NCBI GenBank assembly: GCA_021815405.1
Contig: JAKAGV010000019.1
Location: forward strand, 62,001 to 126,000
From: Bacteroidota bacterium
Lineage (GTDB): Bacteria; Bacteroidota; Ignavibacteria; Ignavibacteriales; Ignavibacteriaceae
Direction of reading: 5' to 3'
DNA length: 64,000 nucleotides
The notes below the pieces were generated by a model that was not told where the DNA came from, did no database searches, and worked only from the letters and a program-made list of their open reading frames with translations. The translations under genes and the position numbers were made by a program. Of this stretch, positions 25,085 through 33,723 are shown one piece after another. Positions within the stretch are counted from its first letter, which is position 1; the number at the start of each line of letters is the position of its first letter.

Positions 25085-27346
25085 TTAATTCATTGATCCT
25101 GCAGGTTCGTGTTCATACAAATATCTGGTAAGCAGGCTGTATAAATGCAGACTAGTATTTTTACCCTCAAAGATTCCATGTGTTCTATTAGGATAATCCA
25201 TCATTCGAAAAGGCTTATTAAGAGAAATCAATTTATTAACGAGCGCTTCTGTATTTTGAAAATGAACATTATCATCACCAGAGCCATGGACTATCAGCAA
25301 ATTACCTTTCAGGTTTTGTGCAAAGTTAATTGGCGAACCGTTTGCATAACCAACAGAATCTTCCTGGGGTAAACCCATGTAACGCTCCTGGTAAATTGTA
25401 TCGTAATATCTTTGATTGGTAACCGGTGCAACAGACATTCCGGTTTTATAAATATCAGGATATCTGAAGAGTAGATTCAACGTCATCGAACCGCCGCCGC
25501 TCCATCCCCAAACAGCTACACGGTTTGGATCGAGATATGGTCGTGTCTTCAATAGTTCTTCAGCCGCAGCAGCTTGTTCCTTCGATGCAAGTACTCCAAT
25601 CTTTCGATAAACAATTTGCCTCCACTCCCTTCCTTTTGGAGCCGGAGTTCCCTGGTTATCTACGCTAATTATAATATATCCTTGCTGAGCAAGCATTTCA
25701 TGCCACAGCCATTCTCTTCCCATCCATTGGTCCAAAACAGTTTGCGCTGCCGGTTCTCCATAAACATAAAATAGAACCGGATATTTTTTTGACGGATTAA
25801 AATCATAAGGCTTTATACAATAGCCATCGAGATTAATACCGTTTCCAATATCAACTTTGAAAAATTCTACCGGACTGGTTTTTAATTCTTTAATTCTCTC
25901 TTTCAATTCAGAATTAGAAACAAGAGTGCGATAAACTTTATGATCGGGAAGATGAACAATATCCATTACCGGCGGAACATCGAATGAAGAATAAGTATGA
26001 ATTGCCCATTCGGAATTTGGAGAGATCTGGTATGAATGAGTTCCGGGCTCATCCACCGGAGTAATTCTAACCGGATTTCCTACGCCATCGAGATTCATTC
26101 TATACAAATATCTCTGCGTCGCATTATCAGGCGAAGCGATAAAATAAACCCAACCGTTTTTCCGATCAACACTTTCAATGCTGATGACATCGAAGTTTCC
26201 CGGAGTAACGAGAGCAAGATGCCCCGTGTTCATGGAAGCAACATAGATTTGCCGCCAGCCATCGCGCTCACTCAGCCAGAGAAACTGTTCACCATTCTTA
26301 AACCATATTAAGTCATCATTCATTATGTCCACCCAGGCTTTACTCTCATCGGTAAACAATGTACTTACATCTCCTGTTTTGGCATTGCAGATCATAACTT
26401 CATTTTTATTTTGAAGTCTGTTAAGATGCTGAATGATAAGCTCGCTGGAATTATCCGCCCATTCCATTCTCGCAATATAATTATTCCTCGGATCGCCGGG
26501 GACTTTCATCCAAACAGTATTACCGCCTTCGGCATTTACAACACCAATACGGCAGGCTGAGTTTGTGGTGCCGGCTTTCGGATATTGTACCGGCTTTACG
26601 AATGAATAAAGAGAATCGGTATCGTCAATTAAAAGAAAATCTCTTACGCCGCTTGCATCGAGCTGCCAGTATGCAATCGATTTGCCGTCCGGGCTCCATC
26701 TGAAGCCGTCGCGCAAGTCCAATTCTTCTTCATAAACCCAGTCAAATGTTCCGTTGATTGTTGTGAAAGATCCGTCGTACGTAAGCTGGATTATTTTATG
26801 AGAAGTAAGGTCTTCAACGTAAATGTTATTCTTCATAACATAAGCCGCTCTTGTTTGATCGGGAGAAAATTTTGCAAACATTAAAGTCGATGGCTCGGCA
26901 TTTCCGCCGAGTTTAAATAGCTTCCAGTTCTTTAGATTTAAAACCCAGTAATCGCCGCGCGTGTTTCTTCTCCATACTCTTGCGGTGTTTGTAAAAATCA
27001 ATAACAAATCTTTATTGGGTGACCAATGGTAGTCGGCAATCTGCAGCGGATTTTCCTTTCCTTCAGGAATTAATTTTTCCGCCGGAACAAGTATCTTTCT
27101 TGTTTCTGTAGCAGCATCGTAAACAACAATGTCGGTTCCGCCTTTTATTTGCGCCGAGGGTTCTAACGTTGTAAAATGGATTCCATCTTCCAGCCAGCGT
27201 GCCGGACCAAACCTGCCTCCGTAAAAGTATCTTGAACTGAAAATTTTATTTAGTGTAATTAAAGAAGAATCATTATCCTGTGCATGAACCGGATAAATGA
27301 ATAAAAACAATAACAGTGCTGAAAGAAAATAGAATTTGATTTTCAT
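25085..27346 (-). CDS. Secreted dipeptidyl-peptidase IV-like S9 peptidase
   Basis: 753 residues: signal peptide (FYFLSALLLFLFIYPVHA), an eight-bladed propeller (about 40-490) containing the double-Glu motif WVYEEELDLRDG that anchors the substrate N-terminus in DPP-IV, and a C-terminal alpha/beta hydrolase with Ser in GWSGGGSM, Asp in VHGSGDDNVHF and His in NRTHGIFEG. Cleaves N-terminal X-Pro or X-Ala dipeptides; periplasmic or surface. Strong ribosome site CGGGAGTA before the ATG. With the M13 and S8 peptidases in this window it points to a peptide-feeding lifestyle. Confidence 0.94.
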   Translation of the reverse strand: MKIKFYFLSALLLFLFIYPVHAQDNDSSLITLNKIFSSRYFYGGRFGPARWLEDGIHFTTLEPSAQIKGGTDIVVYDAATETRKILVPAEKLIPEGKENPLQIADYHWSPNKDLLLIFTNTARVWRRNTRGDYWVLNLKNWKLFKLGGNAEPSTLMFAKFSPDQTRAAYVMKNNIYVEDLTSHKIIQLTYDGSFTTINGTFDWVYEEELDLRDGFRWSPDGKSIAYWQLDASGVRDFLLIDDTDSLYSFVKPVQYPKAGTTNSACRIGVVNAEGGNTVWMKVPGDPRNNYIARMEWADNSSELIIQHLNRLQNKNEVMICNAKTGDVSTLFTDESKAWVDIMNDDLIWFKNGEQFLWLSERDGWRQIYVASMNTGHLALVTPGNFDVISIESVDRKNGWVYFIASPDNATQRYLYRMNLDGVGNPVRITPVDEPGTHSYQISPNSEWAIHTYSSFDVPPVMDIVHLPDHKVYRTLVSNSELKERIKELKTSPVEFFKVDIGNGINLDGYCIKPYDFNPSKKYPVLFYVYGEPAAQTVLDQWMGREWLWHEMLAQQGYIIISVDNQGTPAPKGREWRQIVYRKIGVLASKEQAAAAEELLKTRPYLDPNRVAVWGWSGGGSMTLNLLFRYPDIYKTGMSVAPVTNQRYYDTIYQERYMGLPQEDSVGYANGSPINFAQNLKGNLLIVHGSGDDNVHFQNTEALVNKLISLNKPFRMMDYPNRTHGIFEGKNTSLHLYSLLTRYLYEHEPAGSMN

Positions 27347-27503
27347 GCATTACTCCCGAATGAGGTCCGATTAAAAATTATGAATGCAAATTGCGCGCTA
27401 AATTACAATGAAAATTTCTTACCGGCAAGAATGAAGTGGTAAACGGCGTGTGGCAGTTGCAGTTTAGGTAATTAGAAATATTGTAAAAGAATTTCTTTGG
27501 CAT

Positions 27504-27567
27504 AAGGTATAAGGGAAACGATAAGCAATTATAAGGAATTTTTATTCCCTTATACCTCTATACCGTA
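27504..27567. repeat. Palindromic interspersed element, copy A
   Basis: A 12-bp perfect inverted repeat (GGTATAAGGGAA at 27506-27517, TTCCCTTATACC at 27545-27556, 27-base loop) forms the core of a 64-base element starting AAGGTATAA and ending CCTTATACCTCTATACC. The same two ends occur 3 kb away at 30485-30545, with a different middle. It lies just past the stop of the DUF4097 gene and may also serve as its terminator. Confidence 0.6.
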
Positions 27568-27580
27568 TTTCTTGGAAAAA

Positions 27581-28768
27581 TTACTTCTTCAATTTCCTGA
27601 TTTCGATACCAGCATTGTCCGATCTAATATTTATAACGCTTCCGCCTCCATTTAAGGTAATCGTAGCTTTTGCCGAACCGCCGTATTGCGAAGTCCCGGA
27701 TCGTTTAGCAGGGAAATCTGATTTGATAATTTCCTCAGACGATTCATCATATTGAACTCCATACGCAACAGCATTGATCGTAGCTTTTGCGGAAGGATTG
27801 ATAAAAAGCTTTACGCCCCCGTTCATAGATTCTAGGCTGCTCTTTCCGCTGCCGACGGACCTAAGCTCAAGATAAATATCACCGCTGTTAGTGCTTGCAT
27901 CAACTGTTCCATTAATGCTGTACAGTTTTATATTTCCGCCAAAAGTCCTGGCGCTTGTTGAACGGCTTGCACCGAGCAGTGTAATGTTGCCTCCGTTTGT
28001 TTTAAGCTCAGCGCTTCCGGAAACTTTTTTTACATTGATGCTGCCGCCCATCGTACTGATAATAGCATCTCCGCCAACATCTTCAGCAATTACATCACCG
28101 CCGTTCGTTTCAGCGTTAAGATCTCCGCCGATATTCTTTAGTGAAATTGTTCCTCCTTTAGTATTAATATTAGCCTTGTCGGAAATATTTTGAGTGTGAA
28201 TGTCTCCGCCCATTGTAGTAAGTGAAAGACTTCCGTTGACATTTCCGGTTGTTATATCTCCGCCATAAGTTGTGGCGTTGGCATTCCCGGTGATAGTTCC
28301 TAAGGTAATATCGCCGCCGTTTGTCAATGCTTTTAAATCGCCGCTTACTCCGGCAAGTGAAATGTCACCGCTTCTTGTGTCAATTCGTAAGCTTCCTTTA
28401 ATATTGTTAGAAAGACTTACATCTCCTCTATTTGTTTCCAGATTCAAGTTATATTCCGAAGGAACAGTAACTCTAACGTCCGACTTGCCATGAGAACCGC
28501 TCCCGTTAAATTGCACGGTAACATTATTACCGCTTTGGTAAATGTTAAGCAGGCTGCGTTGGCTTTCATCAACATCGCTTATGCTTACATTTACTTCATT
28601 TTTATTCCACGTATCGATTGAAATATCGCCAAGCATTAAATTAACCTTAAGCGTGCCGCCTTTGTTAACATTGAATGTTTTGGATATGTCTCCGCTGTCT
28701 GCTGCTTTGGCTAAAATAGCCAGCGACAAGATAATTACTAATCCTGCAGCTAATCTAATCGCTTTCAT
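27581..28768 (-). CDS. Secreted DUF4097 beta-solenoid protein
   Basis: 395 residues: signal peptide (IRLAAGLVIILSLAILAKAA) and a long run of about eleven ~20-residue repeats centred on T-x-G-G-[DNT]-[IV] (for example ALTNGGDITLGTITG, TTYGGDITTGNVN, LTTMGGDIHTQNIS), which predicts a right-handed beta-solenoid of the DUF4097/DUF4098 class. No catalytic site is seen. Its start overlaps the anti-sigma gene by 4 bases and it closes the sigma/anti-sigma operon, so it is probably a periplasmic or cell-surface output or sensor of that envelope-stress circuit; this is inference. Repeat DNA is GC-richer than its surroundings. Confidence 0.87.
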   Translation of the reverse strand: MKAIRLAAGLVIILSLAILAKAADSGDISKTFNVNKGGTLKVNLMLGDISIDTWNKNEVNVSISDVDESQRSLLNIYQSGNNVTVQFNGSGSHGKSDVRVTVPSEYNLNLETNRGDVSLSNNIKGSLRIDTRSGDISLAGVSGDLKALTNGGDITLGTITGNANATTYGGDITTGNVNGSLSLTTMGGDIHTQNISDKANINTKGGTISLKNIGGDLNAETNGGDVIAEDVGGDAIISTMGGSINVKKVSGSAELKTNGGNITLLGASRSTSARTFGGNIKLYSINGTVDASTNSGDIYLELRSVGSGKSSLESMNGGVKLFINPSAKATINAVAYGVQYDESSEEIIKSDFPAKRSGTSQYGGSAKATITLNGGGSVINIRSDNAGIEIRKLKK

Positions 28769-29742
28769 TGTATGTTTCCTTCCTTTAATAAGGATGCAGC
28801 ACGAATGCGTACATATTCGTTGTCATCGTTTTTTATTTGTTGATTTAAGATTTTAATTGTTTCCGGATCAATTCTTTTTTCATTCTGCATTGCAGTTGCA
28901 AGTCCATTTATAGCAGCTACACGAAGCCCCGAGTTTTTGTCATGCTGAAGTACAAAAAGCAAAGCATCGTTTATCTCGTTATCAAAAGGAAAATTGAGAA
29001 GAGCTTTTAATGCTTCCATGCGTACCGCGGGATTACCGTCATACTTAAGCGCAGTAAGTAAAGCGGATTTAACTTTCGGATTTAAATTTGATTTTCCAGG
29101 AATTTGTCCAGCTTGCTTATCAGAAATATTTGCAAGTGCATTAACAGTTTGAATTCTTGTCCCGGGATTCTTCTCGTTTACCAAAGCCTCAGCTAATATT
29201 TTCTGTATTGAAGGATCACTTAGTTTACCTTTCATTGTAACTTGCTTGACGGCATCAAATGAGAATTCTACCTCCCCGGTATTTAAAGAGTCGTTAAGAA
29301 ATCTAACATTGGAAATTGTGACAGCTCCGTTTTCAGCGCCGGACCTTTCACCTAATACATTTAGCTTAGAAGTACCAGTTGAAAAGATCAAATAACCTGC
29401 AAGAAATCCGATCACGAGCGAAAACGCTCCGGCTAATGCCGATCTTCTATAAATCCAGACATTTGTCCTGAGTGCTCTAAATGCTTTTTCCAGCAGAGAT
29501 TGTTTTGAAAGATCATAATTAAGCTTTCGCTTAAATTGAGCTCTTGCTTCATTTAAAAGATCATCATTAACAGCATCTTTTTTATTCTTATTTATAATTG
29601 AAAATAACTTGCTCTGTTTATCATACTCCGACTGGCATTCACTGCATTCAATTAAATGCTGATGAAGCTTCTTCATTTCCTCTTCATTTAGTTCATCAAG
29701 CAAAGCAAGCTGAATCATTTCCTTAAATATTTTATGATCCAT
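28765..29742 (-). CDS. Anti-sigma factor with zinc finger, one TM helix and HEAT repeats
   Basis: 325 residues. The N-terminus is a zinc-binding anti-sigma domain with H-x3-C-x2-C in HLIECSECQSEY; a membrane helix follows at about 110-132 (ALAGAFSLVIGFLAGYLIFS); after a beta-rich segment the C-terminal half contains HEAT-like repeats (LLTALKYDGNPAVRMEALKA, LLFVLQHDKNSGLRVAAING). The zinc domain would hold the sigma factor in the cytoplasm and the HEAT part would face the periplasm. Starts 9 bases after the sigma gene and overlaps the DUF4097 gene by 4. The HEAT sensor domain is unusual for anti-sigma factors. Confidence 0.86.
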   Translation of the reverse strand: MDHKIFKEMIQLALLDELNEEEMKKLHQHLIECSECQSEYDKQSKLFSIINKNKKDAVNDDLLNEARAQFKRKLNYDLSKQSLLEKAFRALRTNVWIYRRSALAGAFSLVIGFLAGYLIFSTGTSKLNVLGERSGAENGAVTISNVRFLNDSLNTGEVEFSFDAVKQVTMKGKLSDPSIQKILAEALVNEKNPGTRIQTVNALANISDKQAGQIPGKSNLNPKVKSALLTALKYDGNPAVRMEALKALLNFPFDNEINDALLFVLQHDKNSGLRVAAINGLATAMQNEKRIDPETIKILNQQIKNDDNEYVRIRAASLLKEGNIQ

Positions 29743-29751
29743 TACGATCTC

Positions 29752-30330
29752 CTAATCCAAAAAATCTTTTAAATTTTCTCTCATCTTTTGAGTTGCAAAG
29801 AAAAGATAATTTTTAACTGTTCCTTCCGTGCAATTCATAATCGTCGAAATTTCCTTAATCTTGTAACCTTTATAATGCTTAAGCGTAAAAACCATTCTCT
29901 GCTGCGGTGATAATTTTTCCAGTCCATTATCAATCATTTCGGAAATTTCCGAGCCAAGCGCTCTCTCATCAGAACTTTCTCCGTCTGCAATTGTATCGGC
30001 TAACGACCTCTGTTCGCCGTCCTCATCGCTAATTTCCTCATCCAAAGAACTGTACGCAAATTTCTTTTTCTGGGAACGATACGTCAGACATACGTTGGTC
30101 GTTACCCGGTAAAGCCAGGTGGAAAACTCGCTTCTGAACTCAAACTTCTTTATACCTTTATACACACGCAAAAAAACTTCCTGGTAGATATCTTTCGCAT
30201 CTTCGTTGTTGCCGATATACGAATAAGCGATTCCAAGAACATTTTTGTCGTACCTGTAAATGAGTTCTTCAAACGCTGTCTTATCTCCGTTCTGTGCCGC
30301 GATTATTAAATTGTTTTCTTCTTGTGTCAT
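29752..30330 (-). CDS. ECF sigma-70 family RNA polymerase sigma factor
   Basis: 192 residues with the two ECF domains: region 2 (YRYDKNVLGIAYSYIGNNED, then DIYQEVFLRVYKGIKKFEFR and STWLYRVTTNVCLTYR) and region 4 (LSPQQRMVFTLKHYKGYKIK, then EISTIMNCTEGTVKNYLFFA). Residue layout is of the RpoE/SigW-like group. It heads an operon with its zinc-finger anti-sigma factor and a DUF4097 protein, and the candidate promoter at 30353-30379 resembles an ECF-type site, which would make it self-activating. Confidence 0.94.
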   Translation of the reverse strand: MTQEENNLIIAAQNGDKTAFEELIYRYDKNVLGIAYSYIGNNEDAKDIYQEVFLRVYKGIKKFEFRSEFSTWLYRVTTNVCLTYRSQKKKFAYSSLDEEISDEDGEQRSLADTIADGESSDERALGSEISEMIDNGLEKLSPQQRMVFTLKHYKGYKIKEISTIMNCTEGTVKNYLFFATQKMRENLKDFLD

Positions 30331-30352
30331 TTAATCCTATTCATCTGTTTAG

Positions 30353-30379
30353 TTAGACTTAACAACGCACAAAAGGTTG
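30353..30379 (-). promoter_or_regulatory. Candidate ECF-type autoregulatory promoter of the sigma operon
   Basis: On the minus strand CAACC (30379-30375) is separated by exactly 16 bases from GTCTAA (30358-30353). ECF promoters generally have an AAC-containing -35 and a GTC-type -10 at this spacing. The predicted transcript starts near 30345, giving a leader of about 15 bases with AGGATT before the ATG at 30330. Confidence 0.5.
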
Positions 30380-30383
30380 GGAT

Positions 30384-30405
30384 GCGGGGAATAATTTTTC
30401 CCCGC
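30384..30405. terminator. Short strong hairpin upstream of the sigma gene
   Basis: Perfect 8-bp inverted repeat GCGGGGAA/TTCCCCGC with a 6-base loop, immediately upstream of the candidate ECF promoter. On the minus strand it could stop read-through into the operon; on the plus strand it is followed by TTATTT. It could also be an operator-like palindrome. Confidence 0.45.
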
Positions 30406-30484
30406 TTATTTCAGGTAATATAAGAAATCTTCCTAACACTTGCGAAGTTAAAGATTAGATTATTTGTAATACCTCAGTGAAGCA

Positions 30485-30545
30485 AGGTATAATGATATAT
30501 GGGTATAGGTGTTTTCCCCGTATACCTTATACCTCTATACCATAA
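30485..30545. repeat. Palindromic interspersed element, copy B
   Basis: Second copy of the element at 27504-27567: same left end (AAGGTATAA) and same 17-base right end (CCTTATACCTCTATACC), similar length, unrelated middle. GGTATAA/TTATACC ends are inverted to one another. Together the copies bracket the sigma/anti-sigma/DUF4097 operon. Confidence 0.55.
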
Positions 30546-30945
30546 TAAAATAAACCGGACAAGCCAGAACTAATAGAGAATCGGTTATAGTGCCCGATTC
30601 GTTTTTCAGTTACGTTGTTCGTCTGCAACCGGACGCTTTACAAAAGACTCCTAACGATACGGGCTCCGTTACCGATCGACGTCATACATTTTCTTTTTCC
30701 ACTTTTCGCAAAATTTAGATACGAAGTTCTTAATACTTCTTTGAAATTATAATTATCTTAATATGTTTGTTTTTATCTTTCAGAATTAGATACTTGATTA
30801 TTTTCACAGATAAATTTTTGACCAATTCTTTAGATTGATTTTCTGAGCAACTGTTTGTAAATAAACTTTTGAAATATAAATTTGATGTTAGAATAAAAAA
30901 TGGAATACTTATTTTTCTATTAATGGAATAGGAGAAACAGGTTTT
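30546..30945. other. Intergenic stretch upstream of the aldo/keto reductase
   Basis: About 400 bases without a supported gene. The only candidate signal is TTG (30741-30743) and TATGTTTG (30762-30769), 18 bases apart, resembling the -33/-7 promoter of Bacteroidota (TTTG and TAnnTTTG), about 175 bases before the start. No tRNA or repeat seen. Confidence 0.4.
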
Positions 30946-31914
30946 ATGATGATGAAGAATTTTGGAAGGTCAAAAGAAAAAATTTCTCAGTTAGGTTTCG
31001 GCTGCTGGGGCATCGGCAAGATGATGTGGATAGGCGCTAATGATGACGAGTCTAAAAAAGTTTTGCGTAAAGCTATTGATGAAGGAATAAATTTTTTCGA
31101 CACGGCTTTGGTTTACGGCAATGGGCACAGCGAGAAACTTGTTGGCGAAGTAGAAAAAGAATCCGGCAAGAAATTATTTATTGCATCAAAAATTCCTTCA
31201 AAGAAAAACGAATGGCCGGCATCAGAATCATCAACACTTAAAGAATCCTTTCCTAAGGATTTTATAATCAATAAGACAGAAGAAAGTCTCCGTAATTTAA
31301 AGAGAGATTATATTGATTTAATGCAGTTCCATGTTTGGAATGATAAGTGGAGCCGATACGATGAATGGAAAGAAGCAGTCCAAAAATTAAAGAAGGAAGG
31401 CAAGGTGCGGCATTGGGGAATTTCGATAAATGATCATCAGCCGACAAACGGAATTGAAGCCGGTAAGACAGGCTTGATTGACAGCTTCCAAGTAATCTTC
31501 AATATATTTGAACAGAAGCCGGCGGATAGATTGTTCCCCTTCTGCAAAGAAAATAAGATTAGCGTCATTGCGCGGGTGCCATTTGATGAAGGCGCTTTGA
31601 CAGGAAATATAAATCCATCAACTCAATTTCCGGTTGGTGATTGGAGAAACGATTATTTTAAAGATAAAAGAAAAGTTGATGTTAAGCTTAGGGTAGATAA
31701 AATTTGGAACGATGTAAAGACTGAAGCTGCTTCAATGGCTGAAGCCGCATTAAGGTTTGTTATTAGTTTTGATGCCATAACATCCGTAATTCCCGGAATG
31801 AGGAAAGAAAAAAATTTAATGGCAAACTTAATGAGCGCAAAGAAAGGACCGCTTTCTCCAAAGATGCTTGAAGAATTAAAAGTACATAAGTGGGATAAAA
31901 ACTTTTACGAGTAG
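30946..31914 (+). CDS. Aldo/keto reductase family protein
   Basis: 322 residues, NADPH-dependent (beta/alpha)8 oxidoreductase. Visible are the start LGFGCWGIGKM, the catalytic Asp and Tyr region FFDTALVYGNGHSEKLVGE, the Lys in FIASKIPSKK, the His region IDLMQFHVWNDKW, and the C-terminal cofactor segment AITSVIPGMRKEKNLMANLM. Most like the YhdN/plant-type AKR proteins; the substrate is unknown. Three ATG codons begin the frame; AGGAGAAACAGG is the ribosome site. Followed 12 bases later by a LOG-like gene on the same strand. Confidence 0.93.
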   Translation: MMMKNFGRSKEKISQLGFGCWGIGKMMWIGANDDESKKVLRKAIDEGINFFDTALVYGNGHSEKLVGEVEKESGKKLFIASKIPSKKNEWPASESSTLKESFPKDFIINKTEESLRNLKRDYIDLMQFHVWNDKWSRYDEWKEAVQKLKKEGKVRHWGISINDHQPTNGIEAGKTGLIDSFQVIFNIFEQKPADRLFPFCKENKISVIARVPFDEGALTGNINPSTQFPVGDWRNDYFKDKRKVDVKLRVDKIWNDVKTEAASMAEAALRFVISFDAITSVIPGMRKEKNLMANLMSAKKGPLSPKMLEELKVHKWDKNFYE

Positions 31915-31925
31915 ATTTTTCCTGT

Positions 31926-32468
31926 TTGAAAATGAAAAGGACAATAACAATTTTCGGAAGTTCGCTGCCTCGACATGGAGACAAGGAATACGAAGATGCT
32001 TACAACCTTGGAAGACTTTTAGCCCTAAATAATTTTAACGTTTGCACTGGCGGCTATCAAGGAGTAATGGATGCAGCATCTAAAGGTGCTGTTGAAAACG
32101 GTGCAGAAGCAATTGGAATAACTGTAGATCTCTGGGAATCAGTACCAAGTAAATATCTTACTAAAGAAATCCGCTGTAAAAATTTGTTTGAAAGAATTTC
32201 AAAGTTAATTGATATCGGAGATGGCTATGTTATTCTTCAAGGCGGTACAGGTACACTATTAGAGCTTGCGGCACTCTGGGAATTATTGAATAAAAATCTT
32301 CTGAGGCAAAAACCCGCTGCATGTCATTCACAAATGTGGAAAGAGATTGTCGGAATAATGGAAAAGCAAATAGAGTATGAGGGAAGGAAAACCGGCTTAA
32401 TCAGATGTCTTAATTCTATCGAGCAAATCGCCGGATATTTGGATAAAGCTTTGGGAGAAACTACTTAA
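31926..32468 (+). CDS. LOG family / TIGR00725-like Rossmann protein
   Basis: 180 residues of the lysine-decarboxylase-like (LOG) superfamily. ITIFGSSLPRHGDKEYEDAY at the start, TGGYQGVMDAASKGA and the nucleotide-binding LQGGTGTLLELAALWELL match the family motif GGxGTxxE. LOG members release the base from cytokinin nucleotides or other nucleoside monophosphates; a bacterial role is often unclear. It starts 12 bases after the aldo/keto reductase stop and converges on the glycosyltransferase gene 26 bases away. An ATG two codons later is an equally good start. Confidence 0.85.
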   Translation: MKMKRTITIFGSSLPRHGDKEYEDAYNLGRLLALNNFNVCTGGYQGVMDAASKGAVENGAEAIGITVDLWESVPSKYLTKEIRCKNLFERISKLIDIGDGYVILQGGTGTLLELAALWELLNKNLLRQKPAACHSQMWKEIVGIMEKQIEYEGRKTGLIRCLNSIEQIAGYLDKALGETT

Positions 32469-32494
32469 CAAATGAATTATACCATAATTAATTT

Positions 32495-33553
32495 CTAACT
32501 CAGAAAATTATTCACTGCATCATATACCATTTCGACATCCAGTTCTTTAATACATTTAAATTTGATATCATTCCTGGAGCAGATTAATGGACGCGGAGAA
32601 TAAAAGAAGCATGGCGAACAGTCAAGGTTAAGCGAAACGATTTTATATTTTGTATTCCATGGATGGATGTAATTAGAATTTGTCGGACCGATGATAGCAA
32701 CGACCTTTCTTTTCATCGCGGAAGCAATGTGCATCATGCTGGAATCATTAGTAACAAATACATCGCAACGTTTAACTATCGCTGCACTCTGAGGCAAATT
32801 TTCTGTTTTGACTGAAACTGCATTCGGTGAACTAATCGAATTAACAATAAACTGCTTAAGTTCCTCTTCTTCTGGTCCTCCAAATATTAAAATCTTTGTT
32901 TTCTTTTGTTCGATTAATCTTTTACCAAGCTCGCTGAACTTTTCCGGCTCCCATCTTCTTTTAATATGATTTTTCAAGGTAGCACATCCGGGATGAAAAC
33001 CTACTACAGTCTCATCATTTTTTATTCCATGAATATTCAGGAACTGTGAAGCGAAAAATTCATCACTGCTGTTAAGATGAAAATATAGATCCGGCTTTTC
33101 ATTGAATGTCTTATTGAGCAGCCTTTCGACCAGCTTAATATTGGTTTCTACATTATGAACTGAATCATCCTCAGTTACAGTAATGTTATTTAAGAATCCA
33201 AACTCCTTGGAATTCATCCTCAAATAATTAACACCGGCACGCTTCGGTGCACCGATTAAAAAATTAATGATGTTATATTCTTTCCTGTTCGAAGGATAAA
33301 CATTTATGGAAGAGTCGTATTTTTTTCTTAATCCAAGAACGAACTTTAAAGATTGAAACCTACCGCTGTTTAGGAAATCAAAGAAAATAACGTTGTTTAA
33401 ATCCGGATTACGTTCGTACATATCCTTTGCACTCCGAAACATTACGAACGCATCGATAACAGCATCTGGATACGCAGAGCGAAGAAGTTTTAATGCCGGA
33501 GTAAACATTAAAGCATCGCCAATGCCGGAAAGGGCTATGATTAATATTTTCAT
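32495..33553 (-). CDS. Glycosyltransferase family 9 (heptosyltransferase-like) protein
   Basis: 352 residues, GT-B fold of family GT9. IIALSGIGDALMFTPALKLL at the N-terminus, GFHPGCATLKNHIKRRWEPE and the donor-binding late segment FVTNDSSMMHIASAMKRKVV fit ADP-heptose:LPS heptosyltransferases. It probably adds heptose or a related sugar to the LPS core at the inner membrane face. It is alone: no other core-oligosaccharide genes flank it. It lies next to the decayed mobile-element island. Confidence 0.9.
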   Translation of the reverse strand: MKILIIALSGIGDALMFTPALKLLRSAYPDAVIDAFVMFRSAKDMYERNPDLNNVIFFDFLNSGRFQSLKFVLGLRKKYDSSINVYPSNRKEYNIINFLIGAPKRAGVNYLRMNSKEFGFLNNITVTEDDSVHNVETNIKLVERLLNKTFNEKPDLYFHLNSSDEFFASQFLNIHGIKNDETVVGFHPGCATLKNHIKRRWEPEKFSELGKRLIEQKKTKILIFGGPEEEELKQFIVNSISSPNAVSVKTENLPQSAAIVKRCDVFVTNDSSMMHIASAMKRKVVAIIGPTNSNYIHPWNTKYKIVSLNLDCSPCFFYSPRPLICSRNDIKFKCIKELDVEMVYDAVNNFLS

Positions 33554-33652
33554 TCAATGATTAAATTTTATTGCGGAAATTTAGACAAAAGTCCCCATAT
33601 TTCTTACTGTCGACGTAAATTAGTTTTTAGTTGAAATTTGGGATAAAGAAAT

Positions 33653-33720
33653 AGAGACTCCCTTCAGAAATATTAAGTTTGATTAAGTAAAAAAAACAAA
33701 ACTTAAAGAAAGGAATCTCT
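33653..33720. repeat. Imperfect inverted repeat upstream of the IS256 remnant
   Basis: AGAGACTCCCTTC (33653-33665) and GAAAGGAATCTCT (33708-33720) pair at 11 of 13 positions just before the transposase start. It is plausible as the left end or leader of the element, but no matching right end was found downstream, and the identification as an IS terminal repeat is only inferred. Confidence 0.35.
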
Positions 33721-33723
33721 AAG

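Noticed and set aside
27891-28856. Plus-strand frames antisense to the DUF4097 and anti-sigma genes
   Set aside because: Shadows caused by the repeated codons on the other strand; no start signal or homology.
30546-30760. tRNA or small RNA in the gap upstream of the aldo/keto reductase
   Set aside because: No T-loop (GTTCGA-type) or cloverleaf could be built from the sequence by eye.
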